This document shows, piece after piece, positions 26,326 through 35,661 of a stretch of DNA of 48,974 bases. The position numbers and the translations under genes were made by a program. The DNA lies in NCBI GenBank assembly GCA_903861155.1, contig CAIOTL010000213.1:1-48974 (forward strand). Reading direction: 5' to 3'. The notes under the pieces are model-generated. The model saw nothing but the letters and a program-made list of their open reading frames with translations, was not told the origin of the DNA and did not search any database. The stretch comes from an uncultured Bacteroidota bacterium. Its GTDB lineage: Bacteria; Bacteroidota; Bacteroidia; Flavobacteriales; Flavobacteriaceae. How positions within the stretch are numbered: the stretch's first letter is position 1; every line of letters starts with the position of its first letter.

Positions 26326-26982
26326 ATGAAAACCGTATCTTCAATTGTAGAAAATTACATCAAAACGAAACCTTTTTTACTAAATGCATTGTCTCTTGGA
26401 ATAATAAATTTGACATCCCTTTCAAGAAACATTATGGTTGAATTGGAATCTGATTTTGGAAAAGAAGTCAAACAAGGCGCGGTTGTAATGGCTTTAAAAA
26501 GATTGACCGAAGAATTGGATTTCAGGCTCAATCACAAGATCAACAAAGTTATAAAAAATATTGGCGAAATCACCGTTCGTTCCTCCCTGACCGACTATAC
26601 TTTTGCGGTTTCGGAAACCGTTTTAAACAAACAAGCCGATTTAATAACTGAAATTAATGCTTTTTCAGACATTTTTTATACTTCGTCAAGAGGAGTAAAC
26701 GAAACCAATATTGTGGTAAGTAATAGCGTCAATTACTTGGTTGACAAACATTTTGTCAATGAAAAATTGATACAAAAATTGGACAATCTGGCTTCAATAA
26801 CGGTAAAATTACCGAAAGAAAATATTGTTGTTCCAGGAATTTATTATTTCATTTTTCAGCGTTTGGCTTGGGAAGGAATTATCATTAACGAAGTAATTTC
26901 GACTTCTAACGAATTTACTATTTTGGTAAGTGAAGACGAAGTAGATGTTGCCTTTAAAGTAATTAAGGATTTGAAGAATTAG
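26326..26982 (+). CDS. ACT-domain / aspartate-kinase-like regulatory protein, 218 aa
   Basis: No kinase catalytic domain is present. The N-terminal 60 residues are helical (SIVENYIKTKPFLLNALSLG). The rest has two alternating alpha/beta units resembling the ACT regulatory tail of aspartokinases (LDNLASITVKLPKENIVVPG; GIIINEVISTSNEFTILVSE). Stand-alone proteins of this kind are annotated 'aspartate kinase-like' in flavobacteria. The ligand is unknown. The gene ends in a clear intrinsic terminator. Confidence 0.65.
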   Translation: MKTVSSIVENYIKTKPFLLNALSLGIINLTSLSRNIMVELESDFGKEVKQGAVVMALKRLTEELDFRLNHKINKVIKNIGEITVRSSLTDYTFAVSETVLNKQADLITEINAFSDIFYTSSRGVNETNIVVSNSVNYLVDKHFVNEKLIQKLDNLASITVKLPKENIVVPGIYYFIFQRLAWEGIIINEVISTSNEFTILVSEDEVDVAFKVIKDLKN

Positions 26983-26984
26983 AA

Positions 26985-27011
26985 AATTTCAACAATTTCA
27001 ACAATTTCAAT
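26985..27011 (+). repeat. Short 9-base tandem repeat (ATTTCAACA)
   Basis: Three copies, the last partial, follow the stop codon of the ACT-like gene and abut the terminator stem. Confidence 0.6.
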
Positions 27012-27015
27012 AAAT

Positions 27016-27044
27016 AAACGAGGCCAAGTGCTTCGTTTTTTTTT
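27016..27044 (+). terminator. Intrinsic terminator after the ACT-like gene
   Basis: AAACGAGGC (27016-27024), loop CAAGT, GCTTCGTTT (27030-27038) and then a run of T. The stem is nine pairs with one G-T. Confidence 0.85.
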
Positions 27045-27480
27045 ATCCCAAACTTAAATGATAGAAAAGACGTAGAAATTATAATAAGTACTTCCTAATC
27101 CCTAAATTTACAGTATTAAATATCACCAGTGCGATGTTAGGCTCCTTCTTATGCGAAATAGGTCTAGAAAGCACAAGTGGAATTGATTTTAGATCCATTT
27201 TTTATTTGATTGAGGAAGTGACGAGGCAAATAATATCAAAAATTTAGTCTGCACATTCTTGATAATTTAATATTTGATTTACAACATCAAAATGGATGGT
27301 ATAATCTGTTAGCCCTATTTTACCACTAAAAAGATATCCATTTTTAGATTTGCACCAAACAGCTTTTATTTTATCTCTTTTGATAAATGAATTTTCTTTT
27401 AAAAATTCATTAGTTTTAATATCATCAATGCAGCACAGAAAATAAAAATTCGCTTTTTCATAATAATTTTATAATTCTAT
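27045..27480. other. Gap of about 440 bases with two weak, partly overlapping open frames
   Basis: No gene can be called. On the minus strand a frame open from 27468 to the stop at 27244 reads like protein (AVWCKSKNGYLFSGKIGLTD) but has no ATG. An ATG at 27461 in another frame encodes only MKKRIFIFCAALMILKLMNF. On the plus strand an ATG at 27134 gives 37 aa (MLGSFLCEIGLESTSGIDFR) ending at 27247. These may be degraded gene remnants between mfd and its neighbour. No RNA structure was noticed. Confidence 0.4.
27244..27468 (-). pseudogene. Possible truncated or frameshifted small gene
   Basis: The frame encodes 74 residues without a start codon (FYFLCCIDDIKTNEFLKENS, then IGLTDYTIHFDVVNQILN). 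A signal-like ATG start lies in a different frame at 27461. A single frameshift near 27400 could join the two, but that is a guess. It sits immediately downstream of the mfd stop. Confidence 0.3.
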
Positions 27481-30400
27481 TTACTTCCCCAACATTTCCA
27501 TCAATTCCAGCGCTCTCCTTGTAGTTTTCACATTATCAAAAGTCAGCAAAAGGCGTAATCCTGCTGGTGTCTGTTTTTCTTTCATCACACAAATACTGCT
27601 GTTTTTTTGCACAAACTGTAGCATTTGATGAAAGCGTTTCGAGGTATAATAATCCGAGTTTTGATCAGCAACAAAATAGCCAATCATCTTGCCTTTTTTC
27701 ATTACCAATTTTTCTATTCCTACTTTGGTAGCAATCCATTTGATGCGAATGCTGTTCATTAAGGCAAGCGCTCGCGGTGGCATTGGACCAAAACGGTCAA
27801 TCAATTTATTTTGAAAAATAACCAATTCTTCTTCGTTTTTCACATTGCCCAATTCGTTATACAAACTCAAACGTTCCGTGACATTATTGATGTATTCATC
27901 TGAAAACAATAACTCAAAATCAGTGTCGATTTGAAGGTCTTTTACATATTCTTTCTCCACTCCACTATCTTCATTTTCATACAAATCCTTGAATTCGTTT
28001 TCCTTCAATTCATCGATGGCTTCGTTCATGATTTTTTGATAGGTTTCAAAACCAATTTCGTTGATGAAACCGCTTTGTTCACCACCCAATAAATCTCCGG
28101 CACCACGAATTTCTAAATCTTTCATGGCAATATTGAAACCGCTTCCCAATTCGGAAAATTGTTCCAAAGCCTGAATCCTTTTTCGAGCATCATCCGTCAT
28201 CGCCGAATACGGTGGACAAATAAAATAACAGAACGCTTTCTTGTTGCTACGCCCTACTCGACCGCGCATTTGGTGCAAATCGGAAAGACCAAAATTATTG
28301 GCATTATTGATGAAAATCGTATTCGCATTGGGAACGTCCAAACCGCTTTCGATAATGGTGGTTGCCACCAAAACATCGAATTCGCCATTCATAAAAGCCA
28401 ACATTAATTCCTCAAGTTTACTTCCATCCATTTGGCCGTGACCAATTCCCACTCTGGCATCGGGCACCAATCGCTGAATCATTCCAGCCACTTCCTTGAT
28501 GTTTTCAATTCGATTATTGACAAAGAAAGCCTGTCCGTTTCGCTGAATTTCATACGAAATCGCATCTCGAATTAGCTCTTCGCTAAAACCAACAACGTTC
28601 GTTTCTATAGGATAACGATTCGGTGGAGGTGTTGTAATTACAGATAAATCTCGCGCTGCCATCAACGAAAACTGCAAGGTTCTTGGGATTGGCGTTGCAG
28701 TTAATGTTAAAGTATCGACATTAGCAGCGATCGTTTTGAGTTTGTCTTTTACGTTGACACCGAATTTTTGTTCCTCATCCACAATCAACAAACCAAGGTC
28801 TTTGAAAACCACATTTTTGTTGACCAATTGATGCGTTCCAATGACAATATCGAGTTTGCCTTCTGCTAATAATTTTAAGGTTTCTGCTTTTTGTTTGGCG
28901 GTTCTAAAACGATTTAAATAACCCACAGAAACCGGCATTTCCTTCAACCTTTCGCTGAAAGTACGGTAATGTTGGTAGGCCAAAATCGTTGTGGGAACCA
29001 AAACCGCAACTTGTTTTGAGTTGTCAACTGCCTTGAAAGCGGCGCGAATGGCAACTTCGGTTTTTCCGAAACCAACATCTCCACAAACCAAGCGATCCAT
29101 CGGACGGTCGCTTTCCATATCGGCTTTGACTTCTGCCGTCGATTTGGTTTGATCAGGAGTATCTTCGTAGATGAACGAACTTTCTAATTCGTTTTGCAAA
29201 TAACTGTCAGGAGCAAACCTGAATCCTTTTTCCAATTTTCTTTTGGCATACAATTGAATCAAGTTGAACGCAATATGTTTGACGCGCGCCTTCGTTTTTT
29301 GCTTTAAAATTTTCCAGGCATTCGATCCGAGTTTGTAAATTTTGGGGGGAGTTCCTTCTTTTCCGTTATATTTCGAAATCTTGTAAAGTGAGTGAATGCT
29401 CACATAAACAATGTCGTTATCCGCATAAACGAGTTTTATGGCTTCCTGGGTTTTGCCTTCGACCTGAATTTTTTGCAATCCGCCAAATCTACCAATTCCG
29501 TGATCGATATGGGTTACATAATCGCCAACAGACAAAGTGGTCAATTCCTTTAAAGTGATATTTTGCTTCTTCGAAATAGTACTTTTGATGCTGAATTTAT
29601 GATAACGCTCAAAAATTTGATGATCGGTATAACAGGCAATTTGGTTTTCCTCGTCAATAAACCCTTGGTATAATGGCAATACGATTGTGTTGTACTGTTT
29701 TCGAATACTTTCGTGATTGGCTTCATCTAAACTTTCGAAGATGTCGTGAAACCGTTTGGCTTGATTTTCATTGGAACAAAACAAGTAGTTTTTGTACCCG
29801 TTGAAATGGTTGTCGTTCAAATTATCCAACAACAAATCGAATTGTTTGTTGAAAGAAGGCTGTGGTTTAATATGAAAATCGAATGCTTTTTTAATTTTAT
29901 AAATTGGCTTCGAACTCAATTCGACAAGGGAAAAATCAATACTTTCTTTGATGAATTCCGTTTGGTTCAAGAATAATTGTTCTGGTGCAACATGGTTTAC
30001 CGTAGCATTCAAGTTTTCGAAAATTTCACTGGCTTTGCCAAATAATTTGTCAAGTTTTGATAGAAGCAAGTCGGTATTCTGAATAAAAATAATGGTTTTT
30101 TCGTTGATATATTTTAAGAAACTTTCGCGATTTTCCTGAAAGAATTTATTTTCAACATTGGGAATTATCGTGATCTTCTTTTGCTTTTCGATTGAAAGTT
30201 GCGTTTCTATGTCAAAGCTTCGAATGCTGTCGATTTCATTACCAAAAAACTCGATTCGGTACGGATTATCATTCGAAAAAGAGAACACGTCGACAATTCC
30301 ACCACGAACCGAAAATTCTCCGGGTTCGGTAATAAAATCGACTCTTTTGAATTCGTATTCAAATAAAACTTCGTTGATAAAATCAATTGAAATCTTGTCG

Positions 30401-30843
30401 CCAATGGATACTTTCAGTGTGTTTTTGTCTAGTTCTTTTCGCGTTACCACTTTCTCGAAAAGTGCTTCGGGATAGGTGACTATAATTGCAGGTTTTTTTC
30501 GGGAATTAATACGGTTCAAGACTTCGGCACGAAGCAAAACATTCGCATTATCTGTATCTTCAATTTGGTAGGGACGACGGTACGAACCGGGATAAAAAAG
30601 CACATCATTCTCGCCAATCATTTGCTCCAAATCGTTCAAATAATAAGCGGCTTCTTCCTTGTCATTTAGGATAACTAAAAATGGTTTTTCGGCCTTTTTG
30701 AAAAGCGATTGTACAACAAATGAAAGCGAGGAACCTATTAATCCGTTGAGGTGGATTTTTTGTTCGGCTTGCTGTAAAATATCGATAATTTGCTTAACTT
30801 TTGGCGAATTATCGTAAATAGTATTTAAGTTTGTTTTACTCAA
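27481..30843 (-). CDS. mfd: Transcription-repair coupling factor Mfd
   Basis: 1120 aa DNA translocase that removes RNA polymerase stalled at lesions and recruits UvrA. The UvrB-like N-terminal region is followed by the CarD-like RNAP-interacting domain (LSVGDYVTHIDHGIGRFGGL). The helicase motor shows Walker A CGDVGFGKTEVAIR, the box LLIVDEEQKFGV, TATPIPRTLQFSL, QMRGRVGRS and a C-terminal TRCF domain. The start is a TTG (MSKTNLNTIYDNSPKVKQI) that overlaps the last codons of the upstream lipoprotein gene by eight bases, suggesting coupled translation. The conserved N-terminus supports this TTG. Confidence 0.96.
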   Translation of the reverse strand: MSKTNLNTIYDNSPKVKQIIDILQQAEQKIHLNGLIGSSLSFVVQSLFKKAEKPFLVILNDKEEAAYYLNDLEQMIGENDVLFYPGSYRRPYQIEDTDNANVLLRAEVLNRINSRKKPAIIVTYPEALFEKVVTRKELDKNTLKVSIGDKISIDFINEVLFEYEFKRVDFITEPGEFSVRGGIVDVFSFSNDNPYRIEFFGNEIDSIRSFDIETQLSIEKQKKITIIPNVENKFFQENRESFLKYINEKTIIFIQNTDLLLSKLDKLFGKASEIFENLNATVNHVAPEQLFLNQTEFIKESIDFSLVELSSKPIYKIKKAFDFHIKPQPSFNKQFDLLLDNLNDNHFNGYKNYLFCSNENQAKRFHDIFESLDEANHESIRKQYNTIVLPLYQGFIDEENQIACYTDHQIFERYHKFSIKSTISKKQNITLKELTTLSVGDYVTHIDHGIGRFGGLQKIQVEGKTQEAIKLVYADNDIVYVSIHSLYKISKYNGKEGTPPKIYKLGSNAWKILKQKTKARVKHIAFNLIQLYAKRKLEKGFRFAPDSYLQNELESSFIYEDTPDQTKSTAEVKADMESDRPMDRLVCGDVGFGKTEVAIRAAFKAVDNSKQVAVLVPTTILAYQHYRTFSERLKEMPVSVGYLNRFRTAKQKAETLKLLAEGKLDIVIGTHQLVNKNVVFKDLGLLIVDEEQKFGVNVKDKLKTIAANVDTLTLTATPIPRTLQFSLMAARDLSVITTPPPNRYPIETNVVGFSEELIRDAISYEIQRNGQAFFVNNRIENIKEVAGMIQRLVPDARVGIGHGQMDGSKLEELMLAFMNGEFDVLVATTIIESGLDVPNANTIFINNANNFGLSDLHQMRGRVGRSNKKAFCYFICPPYSAMTDDARKRIQALEQFSELGSGFNIAMKDLEIRGAGDLLGGEQSGFINEIGFETYQKIMNEAIDELKENEFKDLYENEDSGVEKEYVKDLQIDTDFELLFSDEYINNVTERLSLYNELGNVKNEEELVIFQNKLIDRFGPMPPRALALMNSIRIKWIATKVGIEKLVMKKGKMIGYFVADQNSDYYTSKRFHQMLQFVQKNSSICVMKEKQTPAGLRLLLTFDNVKTTRRALELMEMLGK

Positions 30844-31438
30844 CGCGAGGGAGATTTGGATTTGGTTTCACATTGGGAATGGCTCTTGTGGTGTCCAACA
30901 TTTTTATTAAATCTGATTCTCCTGCTTCCATTGGAATTTTGCTTTTTTGAACGATTTTATCCATTTGATTTTGCAAGGAAACCAATTCTTCATTGATTTC
31001 CGTAACCAAAACAATGACTTTATGATCCGGAATATTCTCCAAATGAATAAACAAATCTAACATTCTCACTTTGGTAATAAGAGTCGAAATTCGACTTTTA
31101 ATTTGGGGTTTGTTGAAATCCAAAGGAATATTGTTGTTCAAATCCATCACTTTTTTGGAAAGTTCAGTTGATTTTTTTTGAAAAGCGCCAATAGTTTTCT
31201 TTGGTTTTTGATTTAATTCGGTCAAAAACAAACGCCATTCGCTCCATGTCAAAGTGTTGTTTTGGGAAGTTGAATTGATAGGATTTGTATTAAAAACCCA
31301 GCCCTTATCGATATTCGAAAAAATAATTTCTTTTTTTTTTATGTCTTTTTCGGTTTCAGCTACCCGCTTTTGTTTTTCGTTTTTACAAGAAAACAACGCA
31401 AAAGCTATAATAATGAGAATCGATAATTTGAATTTCAT
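30836..31438 (-). CDS. Hypothetical lipoprotein upstream of mfd
   Basis: 200 aa with a lipoprotein signal (MKFKLSILIIIAFALFSCKNEK, lipid Cys at about 18) and a mainly helical, charged body (MDLNNNIPLDFNKPQIKSRI, then LVSLQNQMDKIVQKSK). No family recognised; it might be a coiled helical-bundle lipoprotein of the periplasmic face. It overlaps mfd by eight bases, so the two genes are likely cotranscribed despite different cellular locations. Confidence 0.75.
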   Translation of the reverse strand: MKFKLSILIIIAFALFSCKNEKQKRVAETEKDIKKKEIIFSNIDKGWVFNTNPINSTSQNNTLTWSEWRLFLTELNQKPKKTIGAFQKKSTELSKKVMDLNNNIPLDFNKPQIKSRISTLITKVRMLDLFIHLENIPDHKVIVLVTEINEELVSLQNQMDKIVQKSKIPMEAGESDLIKMLDTTRAIPNVKPNPNLPRVE

Positions 31439-31660
31439 TTTTGAATAAATTAAGCTACAAAGTTACGAAGTAAATTTACAATTACGAATTTCAACATTAG
31501 AATAACAATCTAAACTATTGAAGCCCATATTTTTGATTATTAACCTCAAAAATTAAGAAATTCGGCGCAATTATTAATGTCCTTTTGCCGAATTTATCTC
31601 ATTTTTCGCGAAATTATCCTATTGGCGAAAACGTTATCTTTACATTTAAAAAGTATTCAA

Positions 31661-32614
31661 ATGAATCCTAAAATACTGATTATAGGTGCTTGCGGGCAAA
31701 TTGGCACAGAATTAACCCATAAACTTCGGCAATTATACGGAACCGAAAATGTCGTCGCCTCCGATATTCGCAAATTGAATAATGACATAGTCAATTCTGG
31801 CACTTTTGAAGTCGTGAATGCGCTCGATTTCAACCAGATTGAACATCTTGTCGAAGTGCATCACATCACCGACATTTATTTGATGGCGGCATTACTATCG
31901 GCAACAGCTGAAAAAAACCCTGCATTTGCTTGGGATTTGAATATGAATTCATTGTTTCACGTTCTAAATTTGGCGAAAGCCAATAAAATAAAAAAAATTT
32001 TCTGGCCATCGAGTATCGCTGTTTTTGGACCAACAACACCCAACGAAAACACTCCACAATTTACGATTACCGAGCCTTCAACTGTTTATGGAATCAGCAA
32101 ACTATCTGGCGAAAGATGGTGCGAATATTACCATACTCATTTTGGTGTTGATGTGCGAAGTGTGCGCTATCCTGGGTTAATTAGTTGGTCAACTCCTCCT
32201 GGTGGCGGAACGACGGATTATGCAGTGGACATTTATCATAAGGCCTTGATTTACAAAAAATACGAATGCTTTTTATCCTCAGAAACCAAAATGCCAATGA
32301 TGTATATGGACGACGCTATTGATGCAACTATTCGAATTATGCAAGCTCCGTCTGAACAAATCAAGATTCGCTCTTCTTATAATTTGGCGGCGATGAGCTT
32401 CACACCAACCCAAATTGCAGCCGAAATCAAGAAAAATATTCCTGATTTTACTGTTTCATTTATTCCTGACTTTCGTCAAAAAATAGCTGACAGTTGGCCA
32501 GCCAGCATTGATGATAGCCGTGCGAGGGAAGATTGGAACTGGCATCATGAGTTCAACTTGGAAAGTATGACCTTGGAAATGTTACAGCATTTGGAAGATT
32601 CCCACAAAAAATAA
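31661..32614 (+). CDS. NAD-dependent epimerase/dehydratase, L-threonine 3-dehydrogenase-like
   Basis: 317 aa extended SDR. The N-terminal NAD loop is GACGQIGTEL, the YxxxK pair is YGISKLSGERW and the Ser before it is in FWPSSIAVFG. RYPGLISWSTPPGGGTTDYA closely matches the epimerase-type threonine dehydrogenases, which oxidise threonine to 2-amino-3-ketobutyrate. The ORF track adds 28 residues before MNPKILIIG; these are rejected because the Rossmann strand begins directly after that Met. It ends at a shared bidirectional terminator. Confidence 0.85.
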   Translation: MNPKILIIGACGQIGTELTHKLRQLYGTENVVASDIRKLNNDIVNSGTFEVVNALDFNQIEHLVEVHHITDIYLMAALLSATAEKNPAFAWDLNMNSLFHVLNLAKANKIKKIFWPSSIAVFGPTTPNENTPQFTITEPSTVYGISKLSGERWCEYYHTHFGVDVRSVRYPGLISWSTPPGGGTTDYAVDIYHKALIYKKYECFLSSETKMPMMYMDDAIDATIRIMQAPSEQIKIRSSYNLAAMSFTPTQIAAEIKKNIPDFTVSFIPDFRQKIADSWPASIDDSRAREDWNWHHEFNLESMTLEMLQHLEDSHKK

Positions 32615-32620
32615 AATCAA

Positions 32621-32653
32621 AAAAAAGTCTAGTTTATAAAGCTAGACTTTTTT
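32621..32653. terminator. Bidirectional terminator between the SDR and M1 peptidase genes
   Basis: AAAAAAGTCTAG (32621-32632) pairs perfectly with CTAGACTTTTTT (32642-32653), with a nine-base loop. Both strands carry the T-run, and the flanking genes converge. Confidence 0.9.
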
Positions 32654-32668
32654 GGTTTCCATAAAAAA

Positions 32669-34543
32669 CTATTTCAATTCATAAACATTATTCTCTCTTT
32701 TCACGTCTGCCATTAATCCGCTTGGGTCGATGGTTATATTCTTGATGGTGTTTATTGGCTTAGAAATGCTGAATTCATAAGTTGGATATGCCCAAGCCCA
32801 ATCGCTCAAGATCTTTCTTTTAATCTCAGTATTGGGATTTTCTTTCTCAAAACTCATCATCCGCAACGGAATGTAGAAACTTTCTTTTGTACCATCGGTA
32901 TATTCAACCAAAACATCAATAGGCATTGGCATTCTGCCGATTCTTTCTATCGTAATTGCCGTTTTGTCGATACCATCTTTTACTTCCTTGATTCCATAAT
33001 CAATCGTGTTGGTGGTTTCCGTCCAATCGGTTAAATACCAATCCAAGTTGGCTCCCGAAACTCGTTCGGCACTTCTCTTGATATCATTTGGCGTTGGGTG
33101 CTTGAATTTAAAATCCTGGAAATATCTTTTGAGAGTTTTTATTGTATTTTCCTTCCCAATCAAATACTCTAATTGCGACAAGAAAATACTACCCTTGTAA
33201 TACGAAGAAATAGAATACGACCAGTTTTCGTCATAACGGTCGCCCTGCGTACTTTGCGGTTGTTCCTTTCCTGATTCTACCAAATAATTGTAGGCTAAAT
33301 AAGTTTTTTCGAATGGGTTCCCCTCTTTTTTGATAGCTATTTCATTCAGTGCCAAATATTCGATGTAGGTTGCAAAACCCTCATCCATCCAAGGATGTTT
33401 TGATTCATTGGAAGCCAAAACGTGCTGAAACCACGAATGTGCCAATTCATGCGGTGCCGATTTTAACATTCCTTCCGTAGTCCCATTTCCTAATATCAAT
33501 GTGCACATTGCGTATTCCATTCCGCCATCGCCCCCTTGTATAAATGAATATTGTTTATACGGATAATTACCGACGGTTTTGTTGTAAAAATCCATCACTT
33601 TAACCATTAGAGGTTCTAGCTTTTTCCAATTTTCTATAACTGATGGTGTATTTTTATAAAGGAAATGCAAATCGACATTATTAGGTCCTTTGACTATATC
33701 GTGAAGATAATTTTTGTCGGCAGCCCAAGCAAAATCATGTACCATTGGCGCTATAAAATGCCAAGTCAGCGTTTTGGTTTTCTTTGGATACACCACATTA
33801 ATTCCTGCATCTTGATAGCCGTGACCTATTTCATTTGGGTTTTGCAAATAACCGCTTCCCCCCAAAACATAGGTTGCATCGATGGTGATTTTTAGATCGA
33901 AATTTCCCCAAACACCGTGAAATTCTCTAGCAATATAGGGATCGGCGTGCCAACCTTCGAAATCAAATTCAGCTATTTTTGGATACCATTGCGCCATTGA
34001 CAATTCAACTCCTTCGGCATTATTTCTGCCGGAACGACGAATTTGAACCGGGACTTGCCCGTCAAAATCTAATGTAAATATGGTTTTCGAATTGGGTAAA
34101 ATAGGTTTTGCCAAAGTCACTTCGAGAATGGTTCCAATGGTTTTTGCAACTGCAGTTTCTCCATCTTGCTTGAAATTTGTAATCTTCAAATAGCCAATTT
34201 CATTGGGTTTTAAGGTCTTGATTCGACTTTCTTTTACGACTTTGTCTCCCACTTTTATCTTATTGAACATTCTGGAGTCCGGATCTTTGATGCTTTGGAT
34301 TCTGGCATCCATTTCACTTCCAGGCTGAAAAGCATTATTAAACAAATGATAAAAAACACGTTTTAATGTATCAGGAGAATTATTGGTATATACCAATTCT
34401 TGTTTTCCATGGTATTGATAATTTTTCACGTCCATAACAACATCCATTTTATAGTCGACGTGTTGTTGCCAATAGGCAGCACTTTGAGCCCAAATATTGA
34501 CAAAATTCAAGAAAACAAACGAAAGTAAAAATATCTTTTTCAT
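32669..34543 (-). CDS. Secreted M1 family metallopeptidase
   Basis: About 624 aa. Signal peptide MKKIFLLSFVFLNFVNIWAQ, then the M1 aminopeptidase layout: exopeptidase motif GGMEYAM, zinc site HELAHSWFQHVLASNESKHP with downstream Glu in WMDEGFATYIEY, and a Tyr in the SISSYYKGSIFL region. The ORF track's ten extra residues (MNFCFFIFSL) are dropped. It likely trims peptides in the periplasm or at the surface. The promoter is unclear. It lies downstream of the MBL gene with a terminator between. Confidence 0.92.
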   Translation of the reverse strand: MKKIFLLSFVFLNFVNIWAQSAAYWQQHVDYKMDVVMDVKNYQYHGKQELVYTNNSPDTLKRVFYHLFNNAFQPGSEMDARIQSIKDPDSRMFNKIKVGDKVVKESRIKTLKPNEIGYLKITNFKQDGETAVAKTIGTILEVTLAKPILPNSKTIFTLDFDGQVPVQIRRSGRNNAEGVELSMAQWYPKIAEFDFEGWHADPYIAREFHGVWGNFDLKITIDATYVLGGSGYLQNPNEIGHGYQDAGINVVYPKKTKTLTWHFIAPMVHDFAWAADKNYLHDIVKGPNNVDLHFLYKNTPSVIENWKKLEPLMVKVMDFYNKTVGNYPYKQYSFIQGGDGGMEYAMCTLILGNGTTEGMLKSAPHELAHSWFQHVLASNESKHPWMDEGFATYIEYLALNEIAIKKEGNPFEKTYLAYNYLVESGKEQPQSTQGDRYDENWSYSISSYYKGSIFLSQLEYLIGKENTIKTLKRYFQDFKFKHPTPNDIKRSAERVSGANLDWYLTDWTETTNTIDYGIKEVKDGIDKTAITIERIGRMPMPIDVLVEYTDGTKESFYIPLRMMSFEKENPNTEIKRKILSDWAWAYPTYEFSISKPINTIKNITIDPSGLMADVKRENNVYELK

Positions 34544-34557
34544 AAGAGAGAATATGA

Positions 34558-34586
34558 AAAAACAGAAATTCAAGATTTCCGTTTTT
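34558..34586 (-). terminator. Terminator of the MBL hydrolase gene
   Basis: On the minus strand AAAAACGGAAAT, a five-base loop, ATTTCTGTTTTT, then further T. Twelve pairs including one G-T; on the plus strand the same position is an A-C mismatch, so it favours the minus transcript. Confidence 0.75.
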
Positions 34587-34633
34587 ATTATTTAGGATTT
34601 AAAAAGCGTGTTCCCTTGCGTCGGAAAAACTAT

Positions 34634-35491
34634 TTATAGAATTTCATCACAACGAAAAACTTCTTTTAAACGAATACCTACTTCCGTTTTTTCAACTGTT
34701 ATAATTTGATTATGCGCATCATGTTCTAAAAATAAATAGTAATTCTTCTCAGCAGCTGCATTAAGGAATTTTGCTTTTTCGGGCATTGTCAATAACGGTC
34801 TTGTGTCATAACCCATCACATACGGAATAGGAACGTGGCCGGCAGTCGCCAATAAATCAGCGCAAAAAACAATTGTTTTATCCTGATATTTGATATGTGG
34901 AATCATCATTTTTTCAGTATGGCCGTTTACAAATAAAATCCCGAAATCAAGTTCCGATTGCTCCGCAAAATCACCTTCTGGAAGCTTCAAAAAATTCAAT
35001 TGTCCACTTTCTTGAATTGGCAAAATGTTTTCCGAAAGAAACGATGCTTTTTCACGAGGATTGGGTTGTGTTGCCCATTCCCAGTGGTTTTCATTGGTCC
35101 AATATTTAGTATTTTTAAAAGCCACTTCATATCCTGTTTTGTCTTTATTCCATTGAACACTTCCACCGCAGTGGTCAAAATGGAAATGTGTCAAAAAAAC
35201 GTCAGTAATATCATCGCGATGAAAACCATATTTTGTCAATGATTTATCGATGGAATGCGTTCCCCATAGCGAATAATAGCCAAAAAACTTCTCGGATTGC
35301 TTGTTACCCATTCCGTTATCTATCAAAATCAGGCGATTCCCATCTTCGATTAGCAAACATCTGGCAGCAAGATCAATTAAGTTTTTTTCATCAGCAGGAT
35401 TGGTTTTGTTCCAAATTGTTTTTGGCACGACGCCAAACATTGCTCCGCCATCAAGCTTAAAATTGCCGGTTTCAATAGGATATAGTTTCAT
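34634..35491 (-). CDS. MBL-fold metallo-hydrolase
   Basis: 285 aa from MKLYPIETGNFKLDGGAMFG. The metallo-beta-lactamase zinc motif is FLTHFHFDHCGG (HxHxDH). Later ligands are seen in FVNGHTEKMMIPHI, FCADLLATAGHVP and LEHDAHNQIITVE. This resembles lactonase-like or general MBL hydrolases of Bacteroidetes; the substrate is not known. The ORF track's 15-residue extension is upstream sequence. It is divergent from sufA with about 170 bases between. Confidence 0.9.
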   Translation of the reverse strand: MKLYPIETGNFKLDGGAMFGVVPKTIWNKTNPADEKNLIDLAARCLLIEDGNRLILIDNGMGNKQSEKFFGYYSLWGTHSIDKSLTKYGFHRDDITDVFLTHFHFDHCGGSVQWNKDKTGYEVAFKNTKYWTNENHWEWATQPNPREKASFLSENILPIQESGQLNFLKLPEGDFAEQSELDFGILFVNGHTEKMMIPHIKYQDKTIVFCADLLATAGHVPIPYVMGYDTRPLLTMPEKAKFLNAAAEKNYYLFLEHDAHNQIITVEKTEVGIRLKEVFRCDEIL

Positions 35492-35599
35492 AAATTGTTT
35501 TGTGTAATCAATAGAAAACAAAGTTAGCGAATACATCTACTTATTTAAGAAGCCAAATCAACTTTTTCTATCCAGTCATAGTTATAAAAATGTTATATG

Positions 35600-35631
35600 T
35601 TTGACAAAAAGGTGAAATTGTAATATCTTTG
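35600..35631 (+). promoter_or_regulatory. Promoter of the suf operon
   Basis: TTTG (35600-35603), a 20-base spacer and TATCTTTG (35624-35631). Both boxes match the Bacteroidetes consensus TTTG-N19/20-TAnnTTTG exactly, and the box ends 30 bases before the sufA start. This is the best promoter in the window. Confidence 0.8.
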
Positions 35632-35661
35632 TGCTCTATTTAGACAAATTCTATATAAGCT

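Noticed and set aside
27134-27247. 37-aa plus-strand ORF (MLGSFLCEIG...)
   Set aside because: Too short and without a recognised domain or promoter; kept only as part of the gap description.
28159-28441. Short plus-strand ORFs opposite mfd
   Set aside because: They lie within the conserved helicase region of Mfd on the other strand.
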